IMG/VR virus record: IMGVR_UViG_3300013137_000024
Coordinates: 1-56,603 of that record
DNA: 56,603 nucleotides
From: a virus
Direction: 5' to 3' (one strand)
The position numbers and the translations under genes were made by a program. How positions within the stretch are numbered: position 1 is the first letter of the stretch; each line of letters begins with the position of its first letter. Of the stretch, positions 43,271 through 53,286 are shown piece after piece. The notes below the pieces were generated by a model. That model did no database searches. It saw only the letters and a program-made list of their open reading frames with translations, and was not told the DNA's origin.

Positions 43271-46200
43271 ATGGCAATGTCCCCCCAAATTCTCGGACCC
43301 GATGGTCAGTACCGAACAACCTTTGCATATTCTACTGACACGGCCGATCAGTTTTTCTCGGGGCGATGTGACCCGGACACAGCAGATATGCAGATTGCGC
43401 TGCGAAGTGACGATTTTCAGTCTGATCCGGATCTTGTAACTTTTGAGGGTGAGACCTTCATCATCCCCAATCCCGCTGTATACCCTGATGGAATCACCCT
43501 TCTCCCCGGGTCCAATCTGATTCAAGTGCGTTCGGTATTGTCCAATGGGGACAGCACTTCACCGGCCAGTTTGGATATCACGCTGTCTCTTGAACGTGAT
43601 GTCAAATCGGGTGTTCTTGCCCCCACAGATGTCTCTGTGGAACGAATGGATCGCACGGTAAAGATTGCTGTCCGTGGCGGAACTGATCCTGCCATCATGG
43701 GGTACAACGTTTATGGTTCTGCGGCCCCTGGCGGGGGTCTAACCGGGTACAAACGAATCAACCCTTCCCTGATAACAGCCGGGGCAACAGAAGATGCCAC
43801 CAGCACTCTTGGGGAAATGACCGCCGACGCTGTTGTGGCAACCAATCCGGATGGGACCCCGATAGCGGATCCAACGTACCTTCAGGTTCTAGGGGTGGAA
43901 ACCAGTCGTCCCGTTGCTTCAGATCTTCTTGGGGACACTCTTAGCATTCCCGAAGTAATCAAGACCGATTACCACCAGGTGATAGTCATTCCCGATACTA
44001 CGAGCCGAGTACGGACTATTTTGACTGTCGAATCTGTAGATACAGTGCAAATCTATTCGTTTGTCCATGACCGGAGATCTGTCGCCACGTCATCTCTGAA
44101 CCCGGCCATTCCCAACTCTGAGTTCTTGACCCTGGCGGATTCGGACCCCATTTATTATGTTGTCACTGCGTTGTATCTGATTGACAACCAACAGTATGAA
44201 TCCCCATATTCGCCCGAATTGGCAGCTGCACCATTGGTGGTGACTCCGGTCATTGCATCTCTTCCTTCGGTGTCGCATGCCCAGATCGTACAAGACTTCT
44301 CGTTGTCCATTTTCCGGACACATCCTGAGGCGGGGATTGCACCAGGATCATTTCTTCGAGACACCACGATTGATCCATTTGCCACCGAAGCTGAACGCAT
44401 CCGATTCATTGTTGGGTTTGTGCAGAACTGTCAATCGTTCGCCACTCTTCTGGCAATCGATGATCCGGGATATACGGGGACATCGGTTCCGGTGGCTCAA
44501 TCCCCTTATAAACAAGCTATCAAACAGGCTTTTTATCTTCAATCGGATCAGGATGTTCAGAACATCATTGACAATGCTTTCGACCGATTGGCTTCATCTA
44601 GGGGTCAGACTCGGTCTTCAGGTAAACGTTCTCGGGGAGAAGTGACCATCTATACGATTTTCCGGCCTACAACCACCTACAACATTCCTATCGGGACTGC
44701 CATGACAGGTGGTGGAATCACTATTCGTAGTACCTCCACGGGACAGATTACATCGACAGGGGCCGGGAGTTCTTACAATCCGGCAACGGGTCGGTATATG
44801 ACCCGGGTTTTCGTACAAGCAGATCAACCCGGAACTGCTGGAAATGTGGCAGAAGGTCAAATCCGAACCTTGATGAACGGTTCGGCGGGGCTCCAGGTAA
44901 TCAATGAAACCAAACTCTATGGGGGATACAACGCCGAAAGCAATCGGGACCTGGCTGTTCGATGTGATCGAATCATCGCTTCGGTTGATTCAGGTACGGC
45001 CGAGGGCCTGTACCAACGAGCGATTGGGGTGCCCGGTGTTCGGGAGGTCAATATTGTTGGGGCTGGTAATTCATTGATGATGCGCGACCTCGATGCTACC
45101 GGTCGGCATACCGGAGGCAAAGTCGATATCTGGCTCCGAGGAGACAACCTTGCTCGGATTACAGACAGGTTTGCTTTCTCGTTTGAATTGGTGATCAACG
45201 GGCAATTCGAGCCCGTGGGCTCACTGAACGATTTGCGTTTCCGGGTCATCAATGAATCGGTGACCGAATCCAACCCCATCATTCAGATGATAGAGAACGC
45301 GGCGTGGGGTTACGTGTTCAAAGATCTCGATACTGGTAAGGTGTTCGATCTTACTGATGTGCTGATTGAAAGTCCGGATACCATCGTGTTGTCTCCGGAT
45401 TACAACACTCCCGCGAGTGTCAGTCTGACAGATCGTTTTGTCGGAACTTACAGGTTCCGCACAAGTGACAAGCATGTTTTCGCGCGGCAACCGGTGGATT
45501 CAATCGTGTCCTTGGTGGGAGACCAATCTGGTGTCATTCTGTCAAGCGACTATGCTTTGTACCCCGGGAGTGTCCCCCTTGAGTTAGGCCGTTCAATCGA
45601 AGCCGGGGACTATCTTCAGGTTTCCACGGATGCCACGATTCCGTCTTCTGAGGCCCTGTCCACTCCTTCTACGGGAGAATCCCACACACTCATAGACCGA
45701 ACAGAATACCTCAACAATTTGGGGATCAATCCCATTACGGTCAGGGTGTGGGACACCCAACGGGTTACCGAATATTACGGTCCCTACTATCCCACAAGTT
45801 CTCCTGATTTCAGTTTCATCCCCGAGATGGGGGAAACGCCTCTGGCTTTGTATCTCACTGCGGGGTCACGTCTTGAAGCAGGTATGACGGTATTGGTGGA
45901 TTACGAATACGATGAGAACTTCACTGTAACCTACGTCACTGATTCGATGGTGAGCAGTGTTCAGAACGCCATGGATCCTCATCTTCATGTTACGGCCGAT
46001 ATCTTGTCGAAAGATGCCTTGGCGACGGGGATAGATCTCGAAGCCACTATCGTTTTGCAACCGGGATACACCCAATCCTCTGTGGATGGGCCGGTTCGTA
46101 CTGCTCTGGCTCGTTTTTTTGGTTCTTTGAAGTTGGGTCAGGCTTTGAGACAATCCGATGTCGTGGGCGTGATCGAATCAGTGATGGGTGTCTCCTATGT

Positions 46201-46810
46201 GGTAATTCCTATCATACGGATGACCAAAACCGATGGTTCTATGGTTCTCCGTGAGGATATTGTTACAACCAATGCTAAAACGGACTACACTTTTATTGAA
46301 CCCTGGTCCACGGTCGCTGTAGATGTCTATCTCTTAACCAACCCCCTGAGTTATGGAACTGTGGGCGGGGGTGGGAATCTGAATGACTCCAAAGGGGTTT
46401 TTGTCACCACTTTGGACCCCAACCTGGTGCCTCATACGATTGACTTGGAATGCTACTCGGCACCCCCAAATCCCAACGGGATTCCCATCAGGGAAGTGTC
46501 CAATGCGGCTTTCATCATTGGAAATGAAGGACTGTGGATTCCCGGATACAGCGACGACGACACACTCAAACAGAGATATCCTTTTGCAACGGATGAAGAA
46601 CGTTCTTTGCATCGGGTGCAGATAACCGCAAATCGGGTTTTGGTGGCGTTGCCCAAAGGCACAGTGCCCAGCGAAGGTACTTATCAGTTAACCTATGTGG
46701 TTTATGGTGATTCCGGGGTCAAGAACATTGAACCCAGTGCGGTGGAATATCTTGAGTTGGGCACCTTGAACTTCGTGTATGACGAAGATCGTTGTGGCAG
46801 GAGGGTTTGA
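43271..46810 (+). CDS. Baseplate J-like wedge protein (gp6/gp47 type)
   Basis: 1179 residues; its ATG follows the previous TAA directly. The N-terminal ~350 residues contain Ig/fibronectin-like material (TDPAIMGYNVYGS). From ~350 it follows the baseplate J pattern: a segment with GSFLRDTTIDPFATEAERIR, then PGTAGNVAEGQI, a YGGYNAESNRDLAVRCDRII block and PGVREVNIVGAGNSL. J-like proteins form the wedge that transmits the contraction signal. Residues ~802-878 are a 77-residue block that recurs, gap-free, in the next gene. Typical J proteins have 300-500 residues. Order gp25-like, J-like, I-like is the classical one. Confidence 0.82.
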   Translation: MAMSPQILGPDGQYRTTFAYSTDTADQFFSGRCDPDTADMQIALRSDDFQSDPDLVTFEGETFIIPNPAVYPDGITLLPGSNLIQVRSVLSNGDSTSPASLDITLSLERDVKSGVLAPTDVSVERMDRTVKIAVRGGTDPAIMGYNVYGSAAPGGGLTGYKRINPSLITAGATEDATSTLGEMTADAVVATNPDGTPIADPTYLQVLGVETSRPVASDLLGDTLSIPEVIKTDYHQVIVIPDTTSRVRTILTVESVDTVQIYSFVHDRRSVATSSLNPAIPNSEFLTLADSDPIYYVVTALYLIDNQQYESPYSPELAAAPLVVTPVIASLPSVSHAQIVQDFSLSIFRTHPEAGIAPGSFLRDTTIDPFATEAERIRFIVGFVQNCQSFATLLAIDDPGYTGTSVPVAQSPYKQAIKQAFYLQSDQDVQNIIDNAFDRLASSRGQTRSSGKRSRGEVTIYTIFRPTTTYNIPIGTAMTGGGITIRSTSTGQITSTGAGSSYNPATGRYMTRVFVQADQPGTAGNVAEGQIRTLMNGSAGLQVINETKLYGGYNAESNRDLAVRCDRIIASVDSGTAEGLYQRAIGVPGVREVNIVGAGNSLMMRDLDATGRHTGGKVDIWLRGDNLARITDRFAFSFELVINGQFEPVGSLNDLRFRVINESVTESNPIIQMIENAAWGYVFKDLDTGKVFDLTDVLIESPDTIVLSPDYNTPASVSLTDRFVGTYRFRTSDKHVFARQPVDSIVSLVGDQSGVILSSDYALYPGSVPLELGRSIEAGDYLQVSTDATIPSSEALSTPSTGESHTLIDRTEYLNNLGINPITVRVWDTQRVTEYYGPYYPTSSPDFSFIPEMGETPLALYLTAGSRLEAGMTVLVDYEYDENFTVTYVTDSMVSSVQNAMDPHLHVTADILSKDALATGIDLEATIVLQPGYTQSSVDGPVRTALARFFGSLKLGQALRQSDVVGVIESVMGVSYVVIPIIRMTKTDGSMVLREDIVTTNAKTDYTFIEPWSTVAVDVYLLTNPLSYGTVGGGGNLNDSKGVFVTTLDPNLVPHTIDLECYSAPPNPNGIPIREVSNAAFIIGNEGLWIPGYSDDDTLKQRYPFATDEERSLHRVQITANRVLVALPKGTVPSEGTYQLTYVVYGDSGVKNIEPSAVEYLELGTLNFVYDEDRCGRRV

Positions 46811-46812
46811 CT

Positions 46813-48384
46813 GTGATCGCAGATCCCAAGGATATCCTGCCAGGAATGGACCCTCAAAATCCAGCCCCATTCACGGCCAAGACCCAGGATCATATGACGG
46901 CTGTCAGGTCTCAGGTGGACCGTATCGTGGCCGAGCTCATGCGGGTTCTCCCTTCCAACTATGTGTCCCAGACGACAGGACCTTTCTACACCATGGAATT
47001 CCAGGCGGCCGCTGAGCAATTGGCAGAATTTCAAATCACGGCCCAAGAACTGTTGGCGGATTGGTCTACCGATTTCACTAGGTCTGAAGTTTTGTTCCAA
47101 ATTTTGGGGGCGTTGGTCTTTCCCAATGCCACAACCGCAGACGGATGGCCCCAAATCAGCGGTGACGTGTCCTACAGAACTTTCCTGCAACGAATGGTAA
47201 CCTTGCTCCTCCAAGGATCAACCAAAGACTCAGTGAAAGGGGGGGTGGAGGCACTGACCAACGCCACGGTAGAAATCATTGAACGGGCGTTGGCTGCTCG
47301 ACAGATGAAAACAGGATGCGCTTGGGGGCCCGCGGATCAATTTACTTTCGAGATTAATGTCAGTGACCAGCGGCCACTCGAAGTTACGGGGGAAACGCAT
47401 ACCTTCACTGGATATACGGAATCCTTGAATTATCTGGGGATTGATGCCCAAACTGTTCAGGTATTCAGCCTAGACAGGTCTATTCGTTATTACGGTCCTT
47501 CCGACTTTGGGGTCACCCAGGATTTTGATTTGATCTCGGAGATGGGTTCGACTCCGTTGATGTTGGAACTTACCCCCGAATCTCGTCTTGTGATTGGTTC
47601 TTCTGTCCTGGTCGATTACATTAGGCACATCCCCAGCTTTCCTGCTAACCCATTCACATTACAACACAATGTTCAGATTGTTTTGCGGGCATTGAGACCT
47701 GCACACACTTTGTACGACTATCGGTATCTTTTCCGTGAGATCATGTCCTCTTTGATTCAAGCTGATGTGCAAGTCTGGGACATGTCCCGGTTTGAGTACG
47801 AGGACTCCCGTAGGTATTGGCTGGGGGTATATGCCATTACGGGTTCCGATGGGGTGACTCTTTCTGACAGGTCCCTTTTCAGGGATTACTCTCGAGATTT
47901 CAGTGCCGTACCTACGGGGGCGACACTCAGTGTCTTGACGGGGGCCAATCAAGGGGAATATCAGGTGCAAGAAGTCCGAGTATTCCCGGTGGGGGATGAC
48001 CCAACCCCAAGATTGTATACAACTATTCCGACCGGGTTGACGGGGTATGCCACGGTGCTGGGTTCAGATGTGTTTGACATCGATCCCACACATGATTTCT
48101 CGGCCATTGAAGAAAATGAGATCCTGGTATTTCATACCGGACCCAATGCTGGGAGCTATCGGATCAGCGTTCTTTTGGGTCTAAATGGTGGTGTGGTGGG
48201 CCAGTTCTCTCCTCCACCGGGGTCCCAATACACGAGTGTTCGATTGTCGGCTTCTCTGTTGCGGGTGAAGGGCTGGATGTCTTCGGCTGCCCGTAATCAA
48301 GAGTACCGGGTCACGGTAGACCGATTGGGGGTTCAAAGTCCCAATCATGAAAATGAAGATGCCAGTGCTTTTTTTTGTAGGTGA
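46813..48384 (+). CDS. Tail protein I-like wedge protein
   Basis: 523 residues from GTG 46813, which follows the previous stop by two bases and has GGCAGGAGGG upstream; an earlier GTG at 46792 is inside the previous gene. The N-terminal ~160 residues fit a P2 gpI-like protein by context and pattern (MTAVRSQVDRIVAELMRVLP, FQAAAEQLAEFQITAQELLA, LFQILGALVFPN). gpI-like proteins connect the wedge to the tail fibres. Residues 193-269 are the 77-residue block shared with the J-like protein. Two short GxYxV-type modules follow (~361-400, ATLSVLTGANQGEYQVQEV; and ~426-460, ILVFHTGPNAGSYRISVLLG). The ending DASAFFCR is cysteine-containing and unremarkable. Confidence 0.7.
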   Translation: MIADPKDILPGMDPQNPAPFTAKTQDHMTAVRSQVDRIVAELMRVLPSNYVSQTTGPFYTMEFQAAAEQLAEFQITAQELLADWSTDFTRSEVLFQILGALVFPNATTADGWPQISGDVSYRTFLQRMVTLLLQGSTKDSVKGGVEALTNATVEIIERALAARQMKTGCAWGPADQFTFEINVSDQRPLEVTGETHTFTGYTESLNYLGIDAQTVQVFSLDRSIRYYGPSDFGVTQDFDLISEMGSTPLMLELTPESRLVIGSSVLVDYIRHIPSFPANPFTLQHNVQIVLRALRPAHTLYDYRYLFREIMSSLIQADVQVWDMSRFEYEDSRRYWLGVYAITGSDGVTLSDRSLFRDYSRDFSAVPTGATLSVLTGANQGEYQVQEVRVFPVGDDPTPRLYTTIPTGLTGYATVLGSDVFDIDPTHDFSAIEENEILVFHTGPNAGSYRISVLLGLNGGVVGQFSPPPGSQYTSVRLSASLLRVKGWMSSAARNQEYRVTVDRLGVQSPNHENEDASAFFCR

Positions 48385-48390
48385 TTCCCA

Positions 48391-51300
48391 ATGGGTTTGA
48401 TCATTGTGCCCATCAATGCTGAGACACTGCAAGTGATTTTCTCGGGAGTTCCAGACCCCGCCGTAGCGAATGTTTCAAATTGGTTCTTTGCTCCTACTAC
48501 ATACTATCCAGTACCTCTTACGGCACTCTCGGTGACTTACCCTTATGCGGGAGATCTTCTTCAAGCTCAGGTGACTGTTCAGGGAATGACCAGTATTTGG
48601 TATCAGGGCCAAGTAACAACTCCCGGACCGGTCATTTGGGATGACATTTTCATGGGCCTGGGGGATTTGGCCCAGGATGTTTTTTGGACTCGTAAAGGGC
48701 CTTTGGTGAAAGATTGGGGGGATGAAACCCCTGCCACTGTCAAGGATGTTCATGTTTATGTGGGAATATCCCAAACCGAAGTCGAAATCACTGATGTCAA
48801 TCCTTACACCGGGCGTGTTCAGACGGCCATTCCTATTCCATTGTTGCCATCGGGGGATCCGAACGGTCTGGTCACAGTAGATTACCGATGGATAGCCACC
48901 CCGATTATGGAACTGTCTGGTCTCAATACAGAGGGGTTGGTTCTCAATAAATGGGATAGGTCAGGTCGAGCAGCAAGGTCCGGGCAATTCCCCATGGCGG
49001 TTGTATTGCCTCAAAGGCATCGCCCGGATCCTCTGTTGATCGGATGGAGATTTATGGGGTTCGAGCGGGCAGCTTCAGCCTTGCTGAATGCCCCCACTAC
49101 TTTGACTTTGAATCAGAATCCGGCCGCAGACTGCGTGCCCGTATTTACTCGTAACCAACTTAGTAGTTCAGGGTCTTTTGAAGCTACTTCGGCACCCGCT
49201 GACGCTAATTCTCCTTGGATTCTTACGGGATTGGATTCCGGGTACCCGGTTTTGTCTGGTGAATTTGTAGGGACTTATGTCCTGGAAGATGCCCATTCGG
49301 GCATTTATGATCCTGAAGGGACCAACCTTTTCATCGCTAAGTACACCCAACCCGTACAACTGCATGATCTCGATCCCGAAGGTGTTTCGGGATATCTTAC
49401 TGTCAGATTTGAAATCCTGGACTATGAACTCGATGGGGTATTTACCGGGATTGGATTTGGACTGTGCGGCAATGCCAAATTCGGTTTGATTGGGGCAGTC
49501 CTAATCAATGGTCTTCAACATATAGGTTGGTTGACTGACATTGCCCGGCCCGATCTCGAAACATCCTGGATTTTGGGTCCTCAAGTCCAGGGAACGATTT
49601 TGACCCCCACGTCTCCGGAATTCTCCAACAATCGTGTCAGTGTTACGACCTCCGAAATCCCAGTCGGATTGTCTTCCGGTAGTCGTTTTCAGATATTGGA
49701 TGGGGTCCAAAGTGGTGTATACACGATCATTTCTGCAACGGGGCATACTGATCGGACCACCACACTGCTGGTAACACCAGATTTTTCTACTCGGCCGGGT
49801 TTGGTTGGGACCAAGTATCCCCTTTTGGTATTCGAGACCCCGTGGCAGGGAACACCTTCCACGTATCGACTAGCTATCGACCCGGATGATCAGGCTGTAA
49901 CTTTGTGGATGGCCGGTTCGGTATCCATGCCCGGTGGGCGGCCCATTCTGAACATGGAAGCAGACGCTGCGTGGGTGCTTCAGGCGGAAGATTCACCTGT
50001 TTTCGGAATGTCTGAAGATGGGGTCTTCTGGGGTTCCCTATCATTTGCTGCCACCAACAACAGTCGGTGGTCTTTTGTTCGTTACCATATCGTCCCCCAT
50101 GTTCCTCGATTTCGAGCTGTCAGTTTGAATCGGAATGCTCTGAATGTAACTGATTCCGTTTTGGATGATGGATTTGCTTGGTTTGCCCGTTTCGGATATT
50201 CATGGTGGAAAGCATCGGATTTGGTCATACAAAGTTCGGGGTCAACATATCTTAATGGCTTCAATTCCCCCTCCACTTTCACGGCGGAGCTACCCGAGAT
50301 TTTTCTCGACCGGCAAACCAATTTTGATTTGACAACGGAATTCATTCAGGAATTCACCAGTCTAGGATGTTCCCCTATCATAGAGTTTGCAGATCCTGAA
50401 CGGTTGATGTGGTTCGGGACCTTAAGTTATGTTGCCAAAGTGTCGCCCGGATTGGATTATCGGAGGTTGGTGTCCCCACCCAGCGCGAGTATGGAAGGGT
50501 TTGCTCTTCCTACGGATGCCGGGGGTTGGTTTGCGATGCCAGCCACGTTGACATCTGGGATAACTATCACTCAGTTGAATGGGCAAGAAATCAGTTATAC
50601 GGGAGACATTGACGATCCCGAAGCTATCAACCCCAACTCTCCTGTTGGACGTGTGTTTTTTGCGGTTTTGCAAGTGACCGCTGTCATTTCTGGAGAAGAT
50701 GCGTTAGCACCCTTCTATTTTGGGGCTGATGTGGGTCGGGATGCCCATCTGAGGGTGCGATTCAAGGATGCTTTAGAATCATCCGAACGCAAAATCATGT
50801 TGACCACATTATCGGACACGCCTGTTCAAGAGGTGCTATTCGATTGGAATGATTCAGCGGCCCACACCTATCAATTGGTAGCCAATGGTACGGGGGCCAT
50901 TCGATTGACTGTAGATGGTGAACCACTGGGATCAGCGGTTCAAGCGGAAACGTGTCCTGGCCATCGGGGCGATTTTCTTCATGACCGCTACGAGTATGGA
51001 ACGTTTGCCATTCGGGGAAGCAAGAGTGTTACCATCTGGGATGACATCGGATATGAAACCACATCCCCTGTAGATCCTTTGGGTCCTGATGTCAGGATTA
51101 CCCAATCCGAAAATCAACGTTTGGTGTACCGAGCATTTGTTCACGGATCCTACAATGATGTTGTAGATGACGGCGGACGGGTTTTGACTGCCCGTTTGGC
51201 CATAACAGATGCAGAATTGGTGGCTGATCTGACCAGTGTGTTTGTGGCGGCAGATGTGCATCCTGTATCAGGGCATGTTCAGATTCGGTTTGGTGGTTCA

Positions 51301-53205
51301 ACCAATCCCCACGTGGACCTGACTGACATCACTGGAATAGTGGCCGGTTCCTATTCTTTTGATTGGACAGATGGGGAACCCCATACCTATCAGGTCAAGG
51401 TCACAAATCTGGGGGTGGTGAGCCTACTGATTGACGATAACCTACAGATTCCCACCCTAACTTTGGCTTCTTTCCCCGGACGGGCCAGTCCAACAACTGA
51501 AGATGTGTGTGATTTTGGAACTTTGGGGGATCCCAGTTGGACTAGCATTTCTTTATGGCAGTTCGTGAATCTGATTACCCTGCCCGGATCAGAAGTGCTC
51601 AAAACCGTAGGAATCTATCGAGGTAACACTTTTGATACATTGATGGATATTGATTGTTGGGAGTTGCCTCGTGCAGATAGTTCTACTGCAGCCAATTCCT
51701 CGGATGACATCTCGGTAGATATCCGGGAGGTGGATTGGTCAGTCCGTCAAGATTATCGGATCCTCCGAACACCCGAATGGGGTGTGACGGTTTTCATTCC
51801 GTCTTTGGGTTCTGCTCCTTGGCATGTTGGAAAACGGCAAGGATGGGTCAATCCTAAATCAGAACCATCTGCTGGATGGATCAATGTCGAATACGAGGAC
51901 CTGTTACCTAATTGGGATCAGATACCGAGTCATGTGAGATTTGGATCCTCCGAAACGGCTCTACAACGGTGGTCTCAATTTAGGTACCGGTTGTTCCGGC
52001 CACAGGATCCTGATCTCATTGCGCCTCCCAGTATGGTGCTGAATCGTGGGAACATGTTGACCAGTGGTGATCTGGGCAAAGACACATCATTGGAGATCGT
52101 GGCTATCCAATCTTTGGACACACGCCGAGTTACTCTCAAATCCACGCACATTTATGCTCAATCGGTGTACAAGATCATCGACGGAACTAAGATCATCACT
52201 CGAGAATCATGGGATTTTGACAAAAAAGCCCAATTGATTACGCTCAAAGATCCCATCTATCAGCCCACTGGGGGTACGGCGGAGTTCTCATCAGAGCATG
52301 CAAATCTCACTGTGGTTTTCATTCCCGGCTTGCCCGTCACTGAGACCTACCTGACCAATCAGGCCCTGCTTGAAAGCGCCCTGCTACTCAATGAAAGAAC
52401 TCCTCCGTTCCAGAAGGACCAGTTTGGTAAATCCGTTTTGACAGTGAAGGAAATTGTCACCGCCACGGATGTCACTCATGTTGATTTGACCCCCACGGGC
52501 AATCCGGCATCCCAGGTTATCCGTATCGAAGACGGAGCTCAGATCTTTGTCTCTGCAGATTACCAAGCGACATTTGCACCGCCGGTACAACCCCCTGTTC
52601 CTGCCGATTTCACGTTTGATCCGGGAACGCAAATCGTGACTTTGGCCTCTGGGAGGTCGTTCTCCGACCCGGCCGCTTCATTGATGGTGTGGTACACGCC
52701 CGTAGCTATCAATGTTGAGAACGGAGACCCGACAGCGGCCCACATAGATCCTCCGGGAACTCGTTTCCGGGATTTGAAGTTTATCACCGTGGACAATGAT
52801 GGGGACACCGATCTTATCACCACTGTGAGCGACTGCACACTGCCTTTGGGGCAATCCGGGTTCATTCCCGGTGAAGGTGGGGATCCTGTCTACAGTCTCA
52901 CCGGGACGGGAGATCCGTTGGGAGCCGCTCATCCCTATGACGGACTTCGGGATACCAAAACTACTGTCGGGGCACCCGTGGGAAGTCTGGTGTTTGAGTA
53001 TCGCGGGTCTCTGTTCAACGAACAGAACCCAATTGTAGAGACGGCTCGGGTGACTTTCGATCTCATGAAGCCGGACGGCACTCCGATTACTCGATGGGAA
53101 CGTTTGGATAACCGACCCATCCAACAACTTGTTTCAGGCGTCTTCTTGTTTGCATCCGGAGGTTCGACAGATGGGGGTTTCCTGAACGATGCTGCTCTGT
53201 ATTGA
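48391..53205 (+). CDS. Giant LamG/jelly-roll-containing virion protein
   Basis: 1604 residues, ATG at 48391. It contains repeated concanavalin/LamG-like units: ~759-890 (FDWNDSAAHTYQLVANG, then VDGEPL, PGHRGDF, EYGTFAI) and ~935-1064 (FDWTDGEPHTYQVKVTN, IDDNLQ, PGRASPT, DFGTLGD), clearly tandem copies. A third at ~335-568 is interrupted by a GSRFQILDGVQSGVYTIISA module at ~417-470. LamG-type folds often bind glycans, so adhesion to host surface sugar is plausible but unproven. The N-terminal ~330 residues probably attach to the baseplate; the C-terminal ~400 are beta-rich. Its position directly after the I-like gene is where fibre or receptor-binding genes usually lie. No enzyme motif was found. 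Confidence 0.78.
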   Translation: MGLIIVPINAETLQVIFSGVPDPAVANVSNWFFAPTTYYPVPLTALSVTYPYAGDLLQAQVTVQGMTSIWYQGQVTTPGPVIWDDIFMGLGDLAQDVFWTRKGPLVKDWGDETPATVKDVHVYVGISQTEVEITDVNPYTGRVQTAIPIPLLPSGDPNGLVTVDYRWIATPIMELSGLNTEGLVLNKWDRSGRAARSGQFPMAVVLPQRHRPDPLLIGWRFMGFERAASALLNAPTTLTLNQNPAADCVPVFTRNQLSSSGSFEATSAPADANSPWILTGLDSGYPVLSGEFVGTYVLEDAHSGIYDPEGTNLFIAKYTQPVQLHDLDPEGVSGYLTVRFEILDYELDGVFTGIGFGLCGNAKFGLIGAVLINGLQHIGWLTDIARPDLETSWILGPQVQGTILTPTSPEFSNNRVSVTTSEIPVGLSSGSRFQILDGVQSGVYTIISATGHTDRTTTLLVTPDFSTRPGLVGTKYPLLVFETPWQGTPSTYRLAIDPDDQAVTLWMAGSVSMPGGRPILNMEADAAWVLQAEDSPVFGMSEDGVFWGSLSFAATNNSRWSFVRYHIVPHVPRFRAVSLNRNALNVTDSVLDDGFAWFARFGYSWWKASDLVIQSSGSTYLNGFNSPSTFTAELPEIFLDRQTNFDLTTEFIQEFTSLGCSPIIEFADPERLMWFGTLSYVAKVSPGLDYRRLVSPPSASMEGFALPTDAGGWFAMPATLTSGITITQLNGQEISYTGDIDDPEAINPNSPVGRVFFAVLQVTAVISGEDALAPFYFGADVGRDAHLRVRFKDALESSERKIMLTTLSDTPVQEVLFDWNDSAAHTYQLVANGTGAIRLTVDGEPLGSAVQAETCPGHRGDFLHDRYEYGTFAIRGSKSVTIWDDIGYETTSPVDPLGPDVRITQSENQRLVYRAFVHGSYNDVVDDGGRVLTARLAITDAELVADLTSVFVAADVHPVSGHVQIRFGGSTNPHVDLTDITGIVAGSYSFDWTDGEPHTYQVKVTNLGVVSLLIDDNLQIPTLTLASFPGRASPTTEDVCDFGTLGDPSWTSISLWQFVNLITLPGSEVLKTVGIYRGNTFDTLMDIDCWELPRADSSTAANSSDDISVDIREVDWSVRQDYRILRTPEWGVTVFIPSLGSAPWHVGKRQGWVNPKSEPSAGWINVEYEDLLPNWDQIPSHVRFGSSETALQRWSQFRYRLFRPQDPDLIAPPSMVLNRGNMLTSGDLGKDTSLEIVAIQSLDTRRVTLKSTHIYAQSVYKIIDGTKIITRESWDFDKKAQLITLKDPIYQPTGGTAEFSSEHANLTVVFIPGLPVTETYLTNQALLESALLLNERTPPFQKDQFGKSVLTVKEIVTATDVTHVDLTPTGNPASQVIRIEDGAQIFVSADYQATFAPPVQPPVPADFTFDPGTQIVTLASGRSFSDPAASLMVWYTPVAINVENGDPTAAHIDPPGTRFRDLKFITVDNDGDTDLITTVSDCTLPLGQSGFIPGEGGDPVYSLTGTGDPLGAAHPYDGLRDTKTTVGAPVGSLVFEYRGSLFNEQNPIVETARVTFDLMKPDGTPITRWERLDNRPIQQLVSGVFLFASGGSTDGGFLNDAALY

Positions 53206-53228
53206 CGGTAAAGTCTCCTCCGGTAAAA

Positions 53229-53266
53229 GCCCTATCCGTCTGAGAAGGTAGGGCATCCGGTCTTTT
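53229..53266 (+). terminator. Possible terminator or attenuator hairpin
   Basis: GCCCTATC (53229-53236) pairs with GGTAGGGC (53247-53254), including one G-T pair, with a 10-base loop. A T-rich run (TCTTTTTG) starts seven bases later. It lies in the 81-base gap before the gene at 53287. The distance from stem to T-run makes a classical terminator uncertain. Confidence 0.35.
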
Positions 53267-53286
53267 TGTTGTTGGAGGCCCCTACA

